From an uncultured Bacilli bacterium (GTDB lineage: Bacteria; Bacillota_I; Bacilli_A; RF39; UBA660), in contig CAKOMR010000005.1 of NCBI GenBank assembly GCA_934096705.1, positions 27,301 to 91,300 of the forward strand: a stretch of DNA of 64,000 nt, written 5' to 3'. Below, piece by piece: positions 34,156 through 42,797 of the stretch. The notes under the pieces are model-generated. The model ran no database searches. It worked only from the letters and a program-made list of their open reading frames with translations, and was not told where the DNA came from. Within the stretch, counting starts at the first letter, position 1, and each line of letters opens with the position of its first letter. A program made the position numbers and the translations under genes.

Positions 34156-34833
34156 ATGGGTCAAAAAGTAAATCCTATAGGATATCGTATTGGTGTTAAT
34201 AAAGATTGGGATTCTAGATGGTATGCTGAAAAAGATTATTCTGATAAATTAATTAATGATATCAAAATAAGAGAATACATTGAAAAGAATCTTAAAAGTG
34301 CTTCTATATCAAAAGTTGTTATTGAAAGAAGAAAAAATAAAGTTGAATTAACAATCTTTACTGCTAGACCTGGCGTTATAATTGGCCGTGGTGGTGAAGA
34401 CATTGAAAAATTAAGAAAGAAAATTTCAAAACTTGTTAATGAAGATGTATACATTAACATTGTTGAAGAAAAAAATCCTGATTTAAATGCTCAACTAGTT
34501 GCTGACAATATTGCAATGCAAATTGAAAACAGAGCTCCTTTTAGAAGTGTTCAAAAAAGAGCTATCAGAAATACAATGAAAGCTGGTGCAAGAGGTATTA
34601 AAACTGCAGTTTCAGGAAGACTTGGCGGAGCTGAAATGGCTAGAACTGAAGGTTATACTGAAGGTACTGTTCCTCTTCATACAATTAGAGCTGACGTTGA
34701 TTATGCAGTTAGTGAAGCAAATACTATTTATGGAAAAATCGGAGTTAAGGTATGGATTTATAAAGATGAAATACTAAAAACTAAAAATGCCAAGAAAGGA
34801 GAGATGAAAAATGTTAATGCCAAAAAGAACTAA
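34156..34833 (+). CDS. rpsC: 30S ribosomal protein S3
   Basis: S3 is at the mRNA entry tunnel and has helicase activity with S4 and S5. MGQKVNPIGYRIGVNKDWDSRW at the start, the KH-domain GVIIGRGGEDIEKL and SGRLGGAEMARTE with the C-terminal DVDYAVSEANTIYGKIGVKVWI are diagnostic. Length 225 residues. It overlaps rplP by 23 bases. Confidence 0.98.
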   Translation: MGQKVNPIGYRIGVNKDWDSRWYAEKDYSDKLINDIKIREYIEKNLKSASISKVVIERRKNKVELTIFTARPGVIIGRGGEDIEKLRKKISKLVNEDVYINIVEEKNPDLNAQLVADNIAMQIENRAPFRSVQKRAIRNTMKAGARGIKTAVSGRLGGAEMARTEGYTEGTVPLHTIRADVDYAVSEANTIYGKIGVKVWIYKDEILKTKNAKKGEMKNVNAKKN

Positions 34834-35236
34834 ATATCGTAAAAGTCATAGATTAAGTTACGAAGGCAAAGCAAAAGGAAATCTTACTCTAACTAATGGT
34901 GAATTTGGTTTAATGGCAATGGAAGGTGGATGGATATCTGCTCGTCAAATTGAAGCCGCTCGTATTGCTATGACTCGTTATATGAAAAGAGGAGGAAAAG
35001 TTTATATTAACATTTTCCCTCATATGCCTAGAACTAGAAAACCTTTAGAAACTAGACAAGGTAAAGGTAAAGGTAATGTTGAAGAATGGGTAGCAGTAGT
35101 TAAAGAAGGAAAAATCATGTTTGAAATAAGTGATGTTTCTGAAGAAATAGCTAGAGAAGCTTTAAGACTTGCTTCACATAAACTTCCAATCAAAACAAAA
35201 TTTGTTATGAAGGAGAGTGAAACTCTTGGAAATTAA
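34811..35236 (+). CDS. rplP: 50S ribosomal protein L16
   Basis: L16 organises the tRNA acceptor-stem binding region of the 50S. MLMPKRTKYRKSHR at the start, then FGLMAMEGGWISARQIEAAR, MTRYMKRGGKVYINIFPHMP and GKGKGNVEEWVAVVK. Length 141 residues. The ATG at 34811 lies 9 bases after AAGGAG and gives the conserved MLMPKR beginning inside the rpsC tail. Confidence 0.97.
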   Translation: MLMPKRTKYRKSHRLSYEGKAKGNLTLTNGEFGLMAMEGGWISARQIEAARIAMTRYMKRGGKVYINIFPHMPRTRKPLETRQGKGKGNVEEWVAVVKEGKIMFEISDVSEEIAREALRLASHKLPIKTKFVMKESETLGN

Positions 35237-35426
35237 TGAAATAAGAAAAATGTCAAAAGAAGACATTATTAAGAAAATTAAAGAAGATAAAGAAGAACTT
35301 TTCAGAAACAGAATGGCTCAATCTTCTGGAACTTTAGAAAAACCTGTTGTTCTAAGAAATCTTCGTAGAGAAATAGCTAGATTAAAAACTATTTTAAAAG
35401 AAAAAGAAATGGATGGTGAAAAATAA
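35226..35426 (+). CDS. rpmC: 50S ribosomal protein L29
   Basis: L29 is a small helical protein at the peptide exit. The sequence opens EINEIRKMSKEDIIKKI and ends LRREIARLKTILKEKE, typical of the family. I chose the TTG at 35226 (66 residues) because it lies 10 bases after AAGGAG and matches the conserved N-terminus; an in-frame GTG at 35217 is only one base from the Shine-Dalgarno. It overlaps rplP by 11 bases and rpsQ by one. Confidence 0.9.
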   Translation: MEINEIRKMSKEDIIKKIKEDKEELFRNRMAQSSGTLEKPVVLRNLRREIARLKTILKEKEMDGEK

Positions 35427-35683
35427 TGGAAAACAAGAAACAAGAATTAGTTGGAAAAGTTGTTAGTGATAAGAATGATAAAACTATTACTGTTTTAGTT
35501 GAAACTTATAAAAAACATCCATTATATGGTAAAAGAGTAAAATACTCTAAAAAATATGCAGCTCATGATGAAAAAAATGAAGCTAAAGTAGGAGATACAG
35601 TTAGAATTTCAATGACTAGACCATTATCTAAGACTAAAAGATATGAATTAGTTCAAGTTGTTGAAAAAGCTGTAATTTTATAG
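35426..35683 (+). CDS. rpsQ: 30S ribosomal protein S17
   Basis: S17 binds 16S rRNA at the 30S platform base. The 85-residue OB-fold shows LVGKVVSDKNDKTITVLVE, YKKHPLYGKRVKYSKKYAAHDE and VRISMTRPLSKTKRYEL. It starts on the last base of rpmC. Confidence 0.97.
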   Translation: MENKKQELVGKVVSDKNDKTITVLVETYKKHPLYGKRVKYSKKYAAHDEKNEAKVGDTVRISMTRPLSKTKRYELVQVVEKAVIL

Positions 35684-35694
35684 GAGGCAAAACT

Positions 35695-36063
35695 ATGGTA
35701 ATGCAAGAAAGTAGATTAAAAGTTGCTGATAATTCCGGTGCTCGTGAACTTTTAGTTATCCGTGTTATGGGTGGAAGTAAAGTTAAAAGTGCTAATATCG
35801 GTGATGTAATAGTCGGAACAGTAAAAAAAGCTATACCTAATAGCCCTGTAAAAGAAGGTAAAGTTGTTAAAGCTGTTGTTGTAAGAACAGTTCAAGGTGT
35901 TAGAAGAAAAGATGGAAGTTATATTAAATTTGATGACAATGCTTGCGTTTTAATTAAAGATGATAAAACTCCTATCGGAACAAGAGTTCTTGGCCCTGTT
36001 GCTAGAGAACTTCGTGAAAAAGAATACAACAAAATTGTATCTTTAGCACCTGAGGTATTATAG
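35695..36063 (+). CDS. rplN: 50S ribosomal protein L14
   Basis: L14 contacts 16S rRNA in the inter-subunit bridge B8 and binds the silencing factor RsfS. SRLKVADNSGARELLVIRVMGG, GDVIVGTVKKAIP, KGKVVKAVVVRT and FDDNACVLIKDDKTPIGTRVLGPV are conserved. Length 122 residues. AGGAGG is 7 bases before the ATG at 35695. Confidence 0.98.
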   Translation: MVMQESRLKVADNSGARELLVIRVMGGSKVKSANIGDVIVGTVKKAIPNSPVKEGKVVKAVVVRTVQGVRRKDGSYIKFDDNACVLIKDDKTPIGTRVLGPVARELREKEYNKIVSLAPEVL

Positions 36064-36071
36064 GAGGATAT

Positions 36072-36371
36072 ATGAAGGTTAAAGTAGGAGATACTGTTAA
36101 AGTTATTGCTGGAAAAGATAAAGGAAAAGAAGGCAAAATAATTAAGACATATAAAAAATTAGATAAAGTTGTTGTTGAAGGCTTAAATATTGTTAAAAAG
36201 CATTCAAAACCTAGAACTACTGAAGATAAAGGTGGAATATTTGATATTGAAGCACCAATTCATGTATCTAATGTAAAAGTTATTACTAATGCTAAGGAAG
36301 AAAAAGCAAAAGTAAAAGACACAAAAAAAGCAGAAACTAAAAAAACTGCTAGTAAAAAGGAAGCAAAGTAG
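36072..36371 (+). CDS. rplX: 50S ribosomal protein L24
   Basis: L24 initiates 50S assembly and has a KOW motif, seen as VKVGDTVKVIAGKDKGKEGKI. It continues with VEGLNIVKKHSKP and DIEAPIHVSNVKVI. The 99-residue protein ends in a lysine/alanine-rich tail (about 25 residues) not conserved in the family. Confidence 0.97.
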   Translation: MKVKVGDTVKVIAGKDKGKEGKIIKTYKKLDKVVVEGLNIVKKHSKPRTTEDKGGIFDIEAPIHVSNVKVITNAKEEKAKVKDTKKAETKKTASKKEAK

Positions 36372-36378
36372 GTGAGTT

Positions 36379-36918
36379 ATGAGTAATTTTAAAACTTTAT
36401 ATGACGAAGAAATTAAACAAAGTTTAATGAAAGAATTTAATTACACAACTGTAATGCAAGTTCCTAAAATAACTAAAATTGTTATTAACATGGGAGTTGG
36501 TGAAGGCGCAAATGATTCAAAATTCATTGATTCTGCTGTTAATGATTTAACATTAATTAGTGGTCAAAAACCTGTTGTTACAAAAGCTCACAAATCTATA
36601 GCTGGTTTCAAATTAAGAGAAGGTCAACCTATAGGTGTAAAAGTTACCCTACGTGGTGAAAATATGTATGCTTTCTTAGAAAAATTAATTAAAATTGCTC
36701 TTCCACGTGTAAGAGACTTTAGAGGTGTTTCACCAAGAAGTTTTGATGGAAAGGGAAATTATACTTTAGGTATAAAAGAACAATTAATTTTTCCAGAAAT
36801 TAATTATGACGATGTTTTAAAAGTTAGAGGTATGGATATTGTTATTGTTACAACTGCCAACACTAATGATGAAGCACGTGCACTACTAAAAGCATTTGGA
36901 ATGCCTTTTAGAGGATAA
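36379..36918 (+). CDS. rplE: 50S ribosomal protein L5
   Basis: L5 contacts 5S rRNA and the P-site tRNA. VPKITKIVINMGVGEGAND, the KPVVTKAHKSIAGFKLREG loop, LPRVRDFRGVSPRSFDGKGNY and GMDIVIVTTANTNDEARALL are diagnostic. Length 179 residues, normal. GTGAG precedes the start. Confidence 0.98.
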   Translation: MSNFKTLYDEEIKQSLMKEFNYTTVMQVPKITKIVINMGVGEGANDSKFIDSAVNDLTLISGQKPVVTKAHKSIAGFKLREGQPIGVKVTLRGENMYAFLEKLIKIALPRVRDFRGVSPRSFDGKGNYTLGIKEQLIFPEINYDDVLKVRGMDIVIVTTANTNDEARALLKAFGMPFRG

Positions 36919-36929
36919 GGAGAGAAAAT

Positions 36930-37115
36930 ATGGCAAAAACAAGCATGATTGTTAAAAATAATCGTAAACCTAAATTTCAAGTTAGAGCTTATACAAGATG
37001 TAAAAGATGTGGTAGACCTCATGGTGTACTAAGAAAATTTGGATTATGTCGTATTTGCTTCAGAGAACTTGCTAATAAAGGACAAATTCCAGGCGTTAAG
37101 AAGTCTAGTTGGTAG
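36930..37115 (+). CDS. rpsZ: 30S ribosomal protein S14, zinc-binding type Z
   Basis: This 61-residue S14 is the short Zn-binding form. The four zinc cysteines are seen in CKRCGRPHG and CRICFRELA. It has AKTSMIVKNNRKPKFQVRAYTR at the start and QIPGVKKSSW at the end. A Zn-free S14 paralogue, if present, is elsewhere. Confidence 0.97.
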   Translation: MAKTSMIVKNNRKPKFQVRAYTRCKRCGRPHGVLRKFGLCRICFRELANKGQIPGVKKSSW

Positions 37116-37129
37116 AAAGGAGATATATA

Positions 37130-37528
37130 ATGTTTGTACAAGATAAAATAGCAGATATGCTAACAAGAATAAGAAATGCAAATCAAATGAGATATACTGA
37201 AGTTGAAGTTGAAGGAACTAAAATGACTAAAGGCATAGCTCAAATTCTCAAAGATGAAGGTTATATCGAAGAATATTCTTATAATAAAAACACTACAGGT
37301 GATAAAATGGTTTTAACACTTAAATATGGTGCAAAAAAAGAAAGAGTTATAACTGGTCTTAAAAGAGTTAGTAAGTCAGGTCTTAGAGTTTATGCTCCTG
37401 CAGATAAACTTCCTAAAGTATTAAATGGATTAGGCATTGCAATTATATCTACTTCTAAAGGCTTAATGACTGATAAAGAAGCTAGAAAAAATGGGTTAGG
37501 AGGTGAAGTACTTGCCTATATTTGGTAA
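37130..37528 (+). CDS. rpsH: 30S ribosomal protein S8
   Basis: S8 binds 16S rRNA helix 21 and, in other bacteria, represses the spc operon. QDKIADMLTRIRNANQMR near the start and the C-terminal GLGIAIISTSKGLMTDKEARKNGLGGEVLAYIW are conserved. I chose the ATG at 37130 behind AAAGGAG; a longer reading from 37109 would overlap rpsZ without conserved residues. Length 132 residues. Confidence 0.97.
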   Translation: MFVQDKIADMLTRIRNANQMRYTEVEVEGTKMTKGIAQILKDEGYIEEYSYNKNTTGDKMVLTLKYGAKKERVITGLKRVSKSGLRVYAPADKLPKVLNGLGIAIISTSKGLMTDKEARKNGLGGEVLAYIW

Positions 37529-37537
37529 GTATAATCT

Positions 37538-38077
37538 ATGAGTAGAATTGGAAATAGAAAACTAACTATCCCTGAGGGTGTTGAAGTTAAAAATGAAAGC
37601 AATACTATAACTGTAAAAGGTCCAAAAGGAGAACTTTCATTAGTAGTTAGCCCACTTGTAAATGTTACTATTAATGGTAACGAACTAACAACAACTATGG
37701 CAAAAGATACAAAAGAAGCAAATGTTCTTTCTGGTACAACTAATTCAAATATTAATAATATGTTAATAGGTGTTAGCACTGGTTATACAAAAGAATTAGA
37801 AGCTGTAGGTGTTGGATATCGTTTCAGTGTATCTGGAAATAAAATAGTTGTATCTGCTGGATATTCACATACTATTGATGTTATTATTCCAAGCGGAATA
37901 ACTGTTACTAGTCCATCTAATACAGAACTTGTAATTAATGGATTTGATAAACAAAAAGTTTCTGAATTTGCGGCTAATGTTCGTAAAATAAGAGAACCTG
38001 AACCATACAAAGGTAAAGGTATCCGTTATAAAGGTGAACATATTCGTCGTAAAGAAGGAAAGAAAGCTGCTAAGTAA
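37538..38077 (+). CDS. rplF: 50S ribosomal protein L6
   Basis: L6 lies near the factor-binding site. SRIGNRKLTIPEGVEV at the start, TNSNINNMLIGVSTGYTKELEAVGVGYRF and the C-terminal VRKIREPEPYKGKGIRYKGEHIRRKEGK match. Length 179 residues. The stretch before the ATG has no strong Shine-Dalgarno (TAAGTATAATCT), unusual in this operon. Confidence 0.98.
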   Translation: MSRIGNRKLTIPEGVEVKNESNTITVKGPKGELSLVVSPLVNVTINGNELTTTMAKDTKEANVLSGTTNSNINNMLIGVSTGYTKELEAVGVGYRFSVSGNKIVVSAGYSHTIDVIIPSGITVTSPSNTELVINGFDKQKVSEFAANVRKIREPEPYKGKGIRYKGEHIRRKEGKKAAK

Positions 38078-38091
38078 AGGAGTATAAAATT

Positions 38092-38445
38092 ATGAATAAT
38101 AAAGAAAAAAGAGAAGCAAGAATTAGAAGACATGTTAGAGTTAGAAAAAATATTTCTGGCACTAGTGAAACACCTAGATTAAATGTCTTCAGATCTAATA
38201 AAGCTATTTATGCTCAAGTTATTGATGATTCAAAAGGTGTAACTTTAGTTAGCTCATCTTCACTTGAATTAAAACTTCAAAATGGTGGTAATATTGAAGC
38301 AGCTCAAAAAGTTGGAAAAGATATTGCTGAAAAGTGTAAGAAAGCAAAAATTAATAAAGTTGTATTTGACCGTGGTGGATTCTTATATCATGGTAGAGTA
38401 GCAGCTCTAGCTGATTCAGCTCGTGAAGCTGGACTAGAATTTTAA
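38092..38445 (+). CDS. rplR: 50S ribosomal protein L18
   Basis: L18 binds 5S rRNA with L5. REARIRRHVRVRKNISGTSETPRLNVFRSNKAIYAQVID and the end VVFDRGGFLYHGRVAALADSAREAGLEF are conserved. Length 117 residues. AAGGAG precedes the ATG. Confidence 0.98.
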   Translation: MNNKEKREARIRRHVRVRKNISGTSETPRLNVFRSNKAIYAQVIDDSKGVTLVSSSSLELKLQNGGNIEAAQKVGKDIAEKCKKAKINKVVFDRGGFLYHGRVAALADSAREAGLEF

Positions 38446-38454
38446 GGAGGCATT

Positions 38455-38958
38455 ATGGCAAAAGAATTTGAAAATAAGAAAAATAATTTACTTGAAGAAA
38501 AAGTTATTAATATCGGAAGAGTTACAAAAGTTACTCAAGGTGGAAGACATTTCCGTTTTTCTGCAACAGTAGCTGTTGGAAATCGTAAAGGTTTAATTGG
38601 AATTGGTACAGGAAAAGCAAATGAAGTTCCTGAAGCAATTAAAAAAGCTTTACAAGCTGCAAATAAAAACGTAGTTAAAATTGCTCTTGTTGATAATAGA
38701 ACTATTCCTCATGAAGCAACTTACAAAGTAGGTAGAGCAGTAGTATTACTTAAACCTGCTAAAGAAGGACGTGGAATTATTGCTGGTGGTGCTGCCAGAG
38801 CTGTACTAGAACTTGCTGGTGTTAAAGATATTGTTGCTAAATCATTAGGTAGCAATACTCAAGTTAATGTTGCAAAAGCAACTCTTGGTGCATTAACAAT
38901 GCAAAGAACTAAAGAACATATTGCTGAACTTAGATCAAAGAAAGTTGAGGAATTATAA
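38455..38958 (+). CDS. rpsE: 30S ribosomal protein S5
   Basis: S5 affects decoding fidelity; spectinomycin resistance maps to it. VINIGRVTKVTQGGRHFRFSATVAVGN, GIGTGKANEVPEAIKKA and IIAGGAARAVLELAGVKDI are conserved. Length 167 residues. It abuts rplO directly by one base, so the L30 gene normally between them is absent. Confidence 0.98.
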   Translation: MAKEFENKKNNLLEEKVINIGRVTKVTQGGRHFRFSATVAVGNRKGLIGIGTGKANEVPEAIKKALQAANKNVVKIALVDNRTIPHEATYKVGRAVVLLKPAKEGRGIIAGGAARAVLELAGVKDIVAKSLGSNTQVNVAKATLGALTMQRTKEHIAELRSKKVEEL

Positions 38959-39401
38959 TGAAACTAGAAAATTTACCTAAATCTCAAGAATTTAAAGCTA
39001 GAAAAAGAGTTGGTAGAGGTCCAGGAAGTGGAATGGGTAAAACATCAACTCGTGGAGAAAATGGACAAAAATCTAGAAGTGGTGCTTCAATTAAGCCTTG
39101 GTTCCAAGGTGGACAATCACCACTTTACAGAAGAATTCCTAAAAGAGGATTTAATAATAAAAATTTTGCTACAAGATATGCTACAATTAATTTATCAGAT
39201 TTAAATAAATTCTTTAAAGATGGTGATGTAGTAACTCCTGAAGTATTATTTGAAAGAAGAATTCTTAAAAAGGGATTAAATGGAGTTAAAGTTTTAGGAA
39301 ACGGCAATTTAGATAAAAAATTAACTATAAAAGCACATCGTTTTACAAGTGCAGCTGTTACTAAAATAAATGATGCTGGTGGTAAAGCAGAGGTGATTTA
39401 A
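38958..39401 (+). CDS. rplO: 50S ribosomal protein L15
   Basis: L15 binds 23S rRNA late in assembly. Start ENLPKSQEFKARKRVGRGPGSGMGKTSTRG and RSGASIKPWFQGGQSPLYRRIPKRGF are diagnostic. Length 147 residues. Its ATG overlaps the rpsE stop. secY starts 2 bases after it. Confidence 0.98.
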   Translation: MKLENLPKSQEFKARKRVGRGPGSGMGKTSTRGENGQKSRSGASIKPWFQGGQSPLYRRIPKRGFNNKNFATRYATINLSDLNKFFKDGDVVTPEVLFERRILKKGLNGVKVLGNGNLDKKLTIKAHRFTSAAVTKINDAGGKAEVI

Positions 39402-39402
39402 A

Positions 39403-40665
39403 ATGTTTCATGGTTTTTCAGGATTTTTTAGTAAAAGCAATAAAGACTTACGTAAAAAAATCTATTTTACAATGATGTGTTTAGGAATATTTTGTTTAGG
39501 TACAACAATTACTATTCCTTGGGCATCAGCAGTATATGAAGAACTAGGTTTTCTAGAAATATTTAATGTTATGAGTGGAGGCGGACTATCAAATTTTTCT
39601 ATATTTGCTTTAGGCGTTTCTCCTTATATTACAGCCTCTATTATTACCGAAATTTTACAAATGGATATTGTACCTTATTTTAAAGAATTAAAAGATGAGG
39701 GTTATACTGGTAGACAAAAAATTAATAAAATTACTAGATATTTAGGAATTGTCATTGCATTTTTACAAGCTTATGCTTTAACAGCATTTTATATGAAAGG
39801 CTTAGATGCAATGGAGATTATTAAGACTACATTAGTTATGGTTGCAGGAACATCATTTTGTATGTGGATGGGCGACCAAATTACTAGTAAAGGTATTGGT
39901 AATGGACAATCAATGTTAATTATGGCTGGTATTATTCAAAGTATGCCAAACATTTTTAGAGGAGCGTTTACTTCTTTAGTACTTGGAGATTTTTCTAAAG
40001 GTGTTGGTATAACTTTATTTAGTTTATTTGTTCTTGTATATATAGTTGTTATAGTTGGTATTATTTGGGTTCAACTTGCAGAAAGAAGAATTCCAATTCA
40101 ATATTCAAATAGAACTACATCAGCTTATGGAGCTCAAACTAATTATTTACCACTAAAAATTAATTCAGCAAGTGTTATTCCTGTAATATTTGCTTCAATT
40201 GTTACTACAATACCATCTACAATAGTAACTCTTATTGGAAAACAAAGTGCAATAGATTTTGTAAATAAATATATATATTACACTTCTACTACAGGGTTTA
40301 TATTATATTTAATATTAATTGTAGTATTTGGTTATTTTTATACATTCTTAGTAATGAATCCTGATGAAATGAGTAAAAATTTAAATAGTAATGGTGGTTA
40401 TATTCCTGGCGTTAGACCTGGTAGTGATACTTCAAAATATATTGGAGAATCATTATCTAAGTTAACACTAGTTGGCTCATTATTTTTAGTAATTTTAGCA
40501 GGACTTCCAATATTGCTTTCAAAAGTTACCTCACTTCCTTCATATGTTACAATTGGTGGAACAGGAATACTAATTGTCGTTGGTGTTGCAATAGAAACAT
40601 ACAAACAACTTGAAAGTAGTTTAATAAGTAGAAGTTATAGTTCAAAAAGGAAAAGACTAAGATGA
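39403..40665 (+). CDS. secY: Protein translocase subunit SecY
   Basis: SecY forms the protein-conducting channel in the membrane. About ten membrane helices are visible. Conserved features are the plug region around SGGGLSNFSIFALGVSPYITASIITEIL, GNGQSMLIMAGII, the cytoplasmic loop QLAERRIPIQYS and NSNGGYIPGVRPG. Length 420 residues, standard. Normal position between rplO and adk. Confidence 0.98.
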   Translation: MFHGFSGFFSKSNKDLRKKIYFTMMCLGIFCLGTTITIPWASAVYEELGFLEIFNVMSGGGLSNFSIFALGVSPYITASIITEILQMDIVPYFKELKDEGYTGRQKINKITRYLGIVIAFLQAYALTAFYMKGLDAMEIIKTTLVMVAGTSFCMWMGDQITSKGIGNGQSMLIMAGIIQSMPNIFRGAFTSLVLGDFSKGVGITLFSLFVLVYIVVIVGIIWVQLAERRIPIQYSNRTTSAYGAQTNYLPLKINSASVIPVIFASIVTTIPSTIVTLIGKQSAIDFVNKYIYYTSTTGFILYLILIVVFGYFYTFLVMNPDEMSKNLNSNGGYIPGVRPGSDTSKYIGESLSKLTLVGSLFLVILAGLPILLSKVTSLPSYVTIGGTGILIVVGVAIETYKQLESSLISRSYSSKRKRLR

Positions 40666-41306
40666 GAAATATAATTTTTTTAGCACCTCCCGCTGCTGGG
40701 AAAGGTACATGCAGTGATTATTTAAAAAAAGAATTTGATTACGAACATATTTCTACTGGGGCTATTTTAAGAAGTGAAATATCTTCTAAAAGTAGCCTTG
40801 GATTAGAAATAAAAAAAATTATTGATGCTGGGAATTTAGTTGACGATGATTTAATGATAAGACTTATTGAAGATAAACTTCAAAAAATTGAAAAACCTTT
40901 TATATTAGATGGTTTTCCTAGAACATTAAATCAAGCAGAAGCATTATCTCAGTTATTTACAAAACTTCAAATCGATAATTATACTGTAATTTATTTAAAT
41001 ATAACTAAAGAGCTTGCTTTAAAAAGAACTTTAGGAAGGATTACATGTAATAATTGTGGTAAAAGTTATAATTTATTTTCTGAAAAATATAAACCAAAAA
41101 CTGAGGGGATTTGTGACGATTGTGGCTCAAAATTATCAGTTCGTGGTGATGATAATGAAGAAAGCTTTAAAAAAAGATTTGATAATTATATAAATTTGAC
41201 ACTACCAATTTTAAACTTTTATAGAAATTTAAATATGGTTGTTGAATTAAATGTTGATAATAATGATAAATTATTAGATACCTTAAAGGAGATCGTTTGT
41301 GATTAG
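40662..41306 (+). CDS. adk: Adenylate kinase
   Basis: Adk converts ATP and AMP to two ADP. P-loop APPAAGKGT (residues 8-16) and DGFPRTLNQAEAL. The LID domain carries a structural Cys4 zinc site (CNNCGKSYN and CDDCGSKL), as in Gram-positive Adks. Length 214 residues. It overlaps secY by 4 bases. Confidence 0.97.
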   Translation: MRNIIFLAPPAAGKGTCSDYLKKEFDYEHISTGAILRSEISSKSSLGLEIKKIIDAGNLVDDDLMIRLIEDKLQKIEKPFILDGFPRTLNQAEALSQLFTKLQIDNYTVIYLNITKELALKRTLGRITCNNCGKSYNLFSEKYKPKTEGICDDCGSKLSVRGDDNEESFKKRFDNYINLTLPILNFYRNLNMVVELNVDNNDKLLDTLKEIVCD

Positions 41307-42042
41307 CATTAAAAGTGACAGAGAAATTTCTTTGATGAAAGAAAGTGGTCATATAAACTATATGGCTCATGAAGAAATAAAAAAACATATTAGAATTGGA
41401 GCAACAACCCAAGAACTTAACGATGTTGCTGATAAGTTTATTAGAAGCCAAGGTGCTATTCCTTCAGAACTTAATTTTGAAGGTTTTCCAAAAAGCTTAT
41501 GCGTTTCTGTCAATGATGAAGTTGTCCACGGAATTCCTGGCAATTATAAATTAAAAAATGGTGATGTTGTATCAGTAGATTTAACTGTCAGATTTAAAGG
41601 TTATGAAAGTGATAGTGCAAGAACTTATATTGTAGGCACTGCCTCAAAAGAAGTTGAAGATCTTGTAAACAACACAAAAAATGCTTTGTATGAAGGATTA
41701 AGTGTTATAAAAGATGGTACAAAACTTTCACTTGTTGGAAAAGTTATTGAAACTTATGCTCATGAACATGGTTTATCTGTGGTAAGGGAACTGGTTGGTC
41801 ATGGTATTGGTACTCAGATGCATGAGGACCCAGATGTTCCAAATTATTATACAAATACAAATGTTACCTTAAAAAAAGGTATGACAATTTGTGTTGAACC
41901 AATGCTTAATTTAGGAAAAAGAAATGTTTATTTAGATGACAATGATTGGACAATTAAAACTGTCGATGGAATGCCAAGTGCGCATTTCGAACACACTATA
42001 GTAGTTACAAATGATGGCTATGAAATATTAACTGGAGAGTGA
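41299..42042 (+). CDS. map: Methionine aminopeptidase, type I
   Basis: Map removes the initiator methionine. Metal ligands in the usual order: VSVDLTV (Asp), DSARTY (Asp), GHGIGTQMHEDP (His), CVEPM (Glu), and SAHFEHTIV (Glu). The substrate His is in VVHGIPG. Length 247 residues. The GTG start at 41299 lies 7 bases after AAGGAG. It overlaps adk by 8 bases. Confidence 0.97.
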   Translation: MISIKSDREISLMKESGHINYMAHEEIKKHIRIGATTQELNDVADKFIRSQGAIPSELNFEGFPKSLCVSVNDEVVHGIPGNYKLKNGDVVSVDLTVRFKGYESDSARTYIVGTASKEVEDLVNNTKNALYEGLSVIKDGTKLSLVGKVIETYAHEHGLSVVRELVGHGIGTQMHEDPDVPNYYTNTNVTLKKGMTICVEPMLNLGKRNVYLDDNDWTIKTVDGMPSAHFEHTIVVTNDGYEILTGE

Positions 42043-42053
42043 GAAAAAAATAT

Positions 42054-42278
42054 ATGGCTAATAAAAAAAATGATAAAATAGAAGTGGAAGGCAAAGTTAT
42101 AGAAGTTTTAAAGGGTAGTGATTATTTAGTTGAACTTCCTAATGGACATACTGTAAAAGCCTACGTTTCTGGTAAAATGCGTATCAATATGATACGTATC
42201 TTACCGGGTGATACCGTTACAGTAGAACTTTCGCCTTATGATTTAACACGTGGGATAATTACATGGAATAAAAGATAG
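42054..42278 (+). CDS. infA: Translation initiation factor IF-1
   Basis: IF-1 blocks the A-site during initiation. KIEVEGKVIEVLKGSDYLVELPNGHTVKAYVSGKMR and MIRILPGDTVTVELSPYDLTRGII match the OB-fold. I chose the ATG at 42054 (74 residues), which gives the family's short N-terminus; an in-frame GTG at 42039 would overlap map. Confidence 0.95.
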   Translation: MANKKNDKIEVEGKVIEVLKGSDYLVELPNGHTVKAYVSGKMRINMIRILPGDTVTVELSPYDLTRGIITWNKR

Positions 42279-42287
42279 GAGGATATT

Positions 42288-42401
42288 ATGAAAGTTAGAC
42301 CATCTGTAAAAAAGATATGTAAAAAATGTAAAGTTATTAGAAGAAAAGGAAAAGTTATGGTTATTTGTAATAACCCTAAACATAAACAAGTTCAAGGATA
42401 A
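42288..42401 (+). CDS. rpmJ: 50S ribosomal protein L36
   Basis: This 37-residue L36 is encoded between infA and rpsM. It reads KVRPSVKKICKKCKVIRRK and ends CNNPKHKQVQG. Zinc ligands of the Zn-containing form are present (Cys11, Cys14, Cys27, His32). AGGAGG precedes its ATG. Confidence 0.97.
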   Translation: MKVRPSVKKICKKCKVIRRKGKVMVICNNPKHKQVQG

Positions 42402-42412
42402 GGAGTAAAAAA

Positions 42413-42787
42413 ATGGCAAGAATTAAAAATATCGAATTACCTAATGAAAAACAAACTTGGATTGGACTTACTGCAATCTATGGAATTGGTCGTAATTTAG
42501 GTAAAACTATTTGTAAAAATGCAAAAGTTGATGAAGTTAAAAAAATTAAAGATTTAACTGAAGAAGAAATTGCAGCACTTCGTAAAGAAGTTGATAAGGC
42601 AACTACAGAAGGTGATCTTCGTCGTGAAGTTCAAATGAACATCAAGAATAAGATGGAAATGAATTCTTATCAAGGTATAAGACATAAAAAAGGTCTTCCT
42701 GTAAGGGGACAAAGAACAAGCCGCAACGCTCGTACTAGAAAAGGTAGAGGAAAAGTTGTTGCTAATAAGAAAAAGGTTTCAAAGTAG
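42413..42787 (+). CDS. rpsM: 30S ribosomal protein S13
   Basis: S13 is in the 30S head and contacts the P-site tRNA and bridge B1a. ARIKNIELPNEKQTWIGLTAIYGIG, DLRREVQMNIKNKMEMNSYQGIRHKKGLPVRGQRT and NARTRKGRGK are conserved. Length 124 residues. AAGGAG precedes the start. Confidence 0.98.
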   Translation: MARIKNIELPNEKQTWIGLTAIYGIGRNLGKTICKNAKVDEVKKIKDLTEEEIAALRKEVDKATTEGDLRREVQMNIKNKMEMNSYQGIRHKKGLPVRGQRTSRNARTRKGRGKVVANKKKVSK

Positions 42788-42797
42788 GTGAAAAAAT

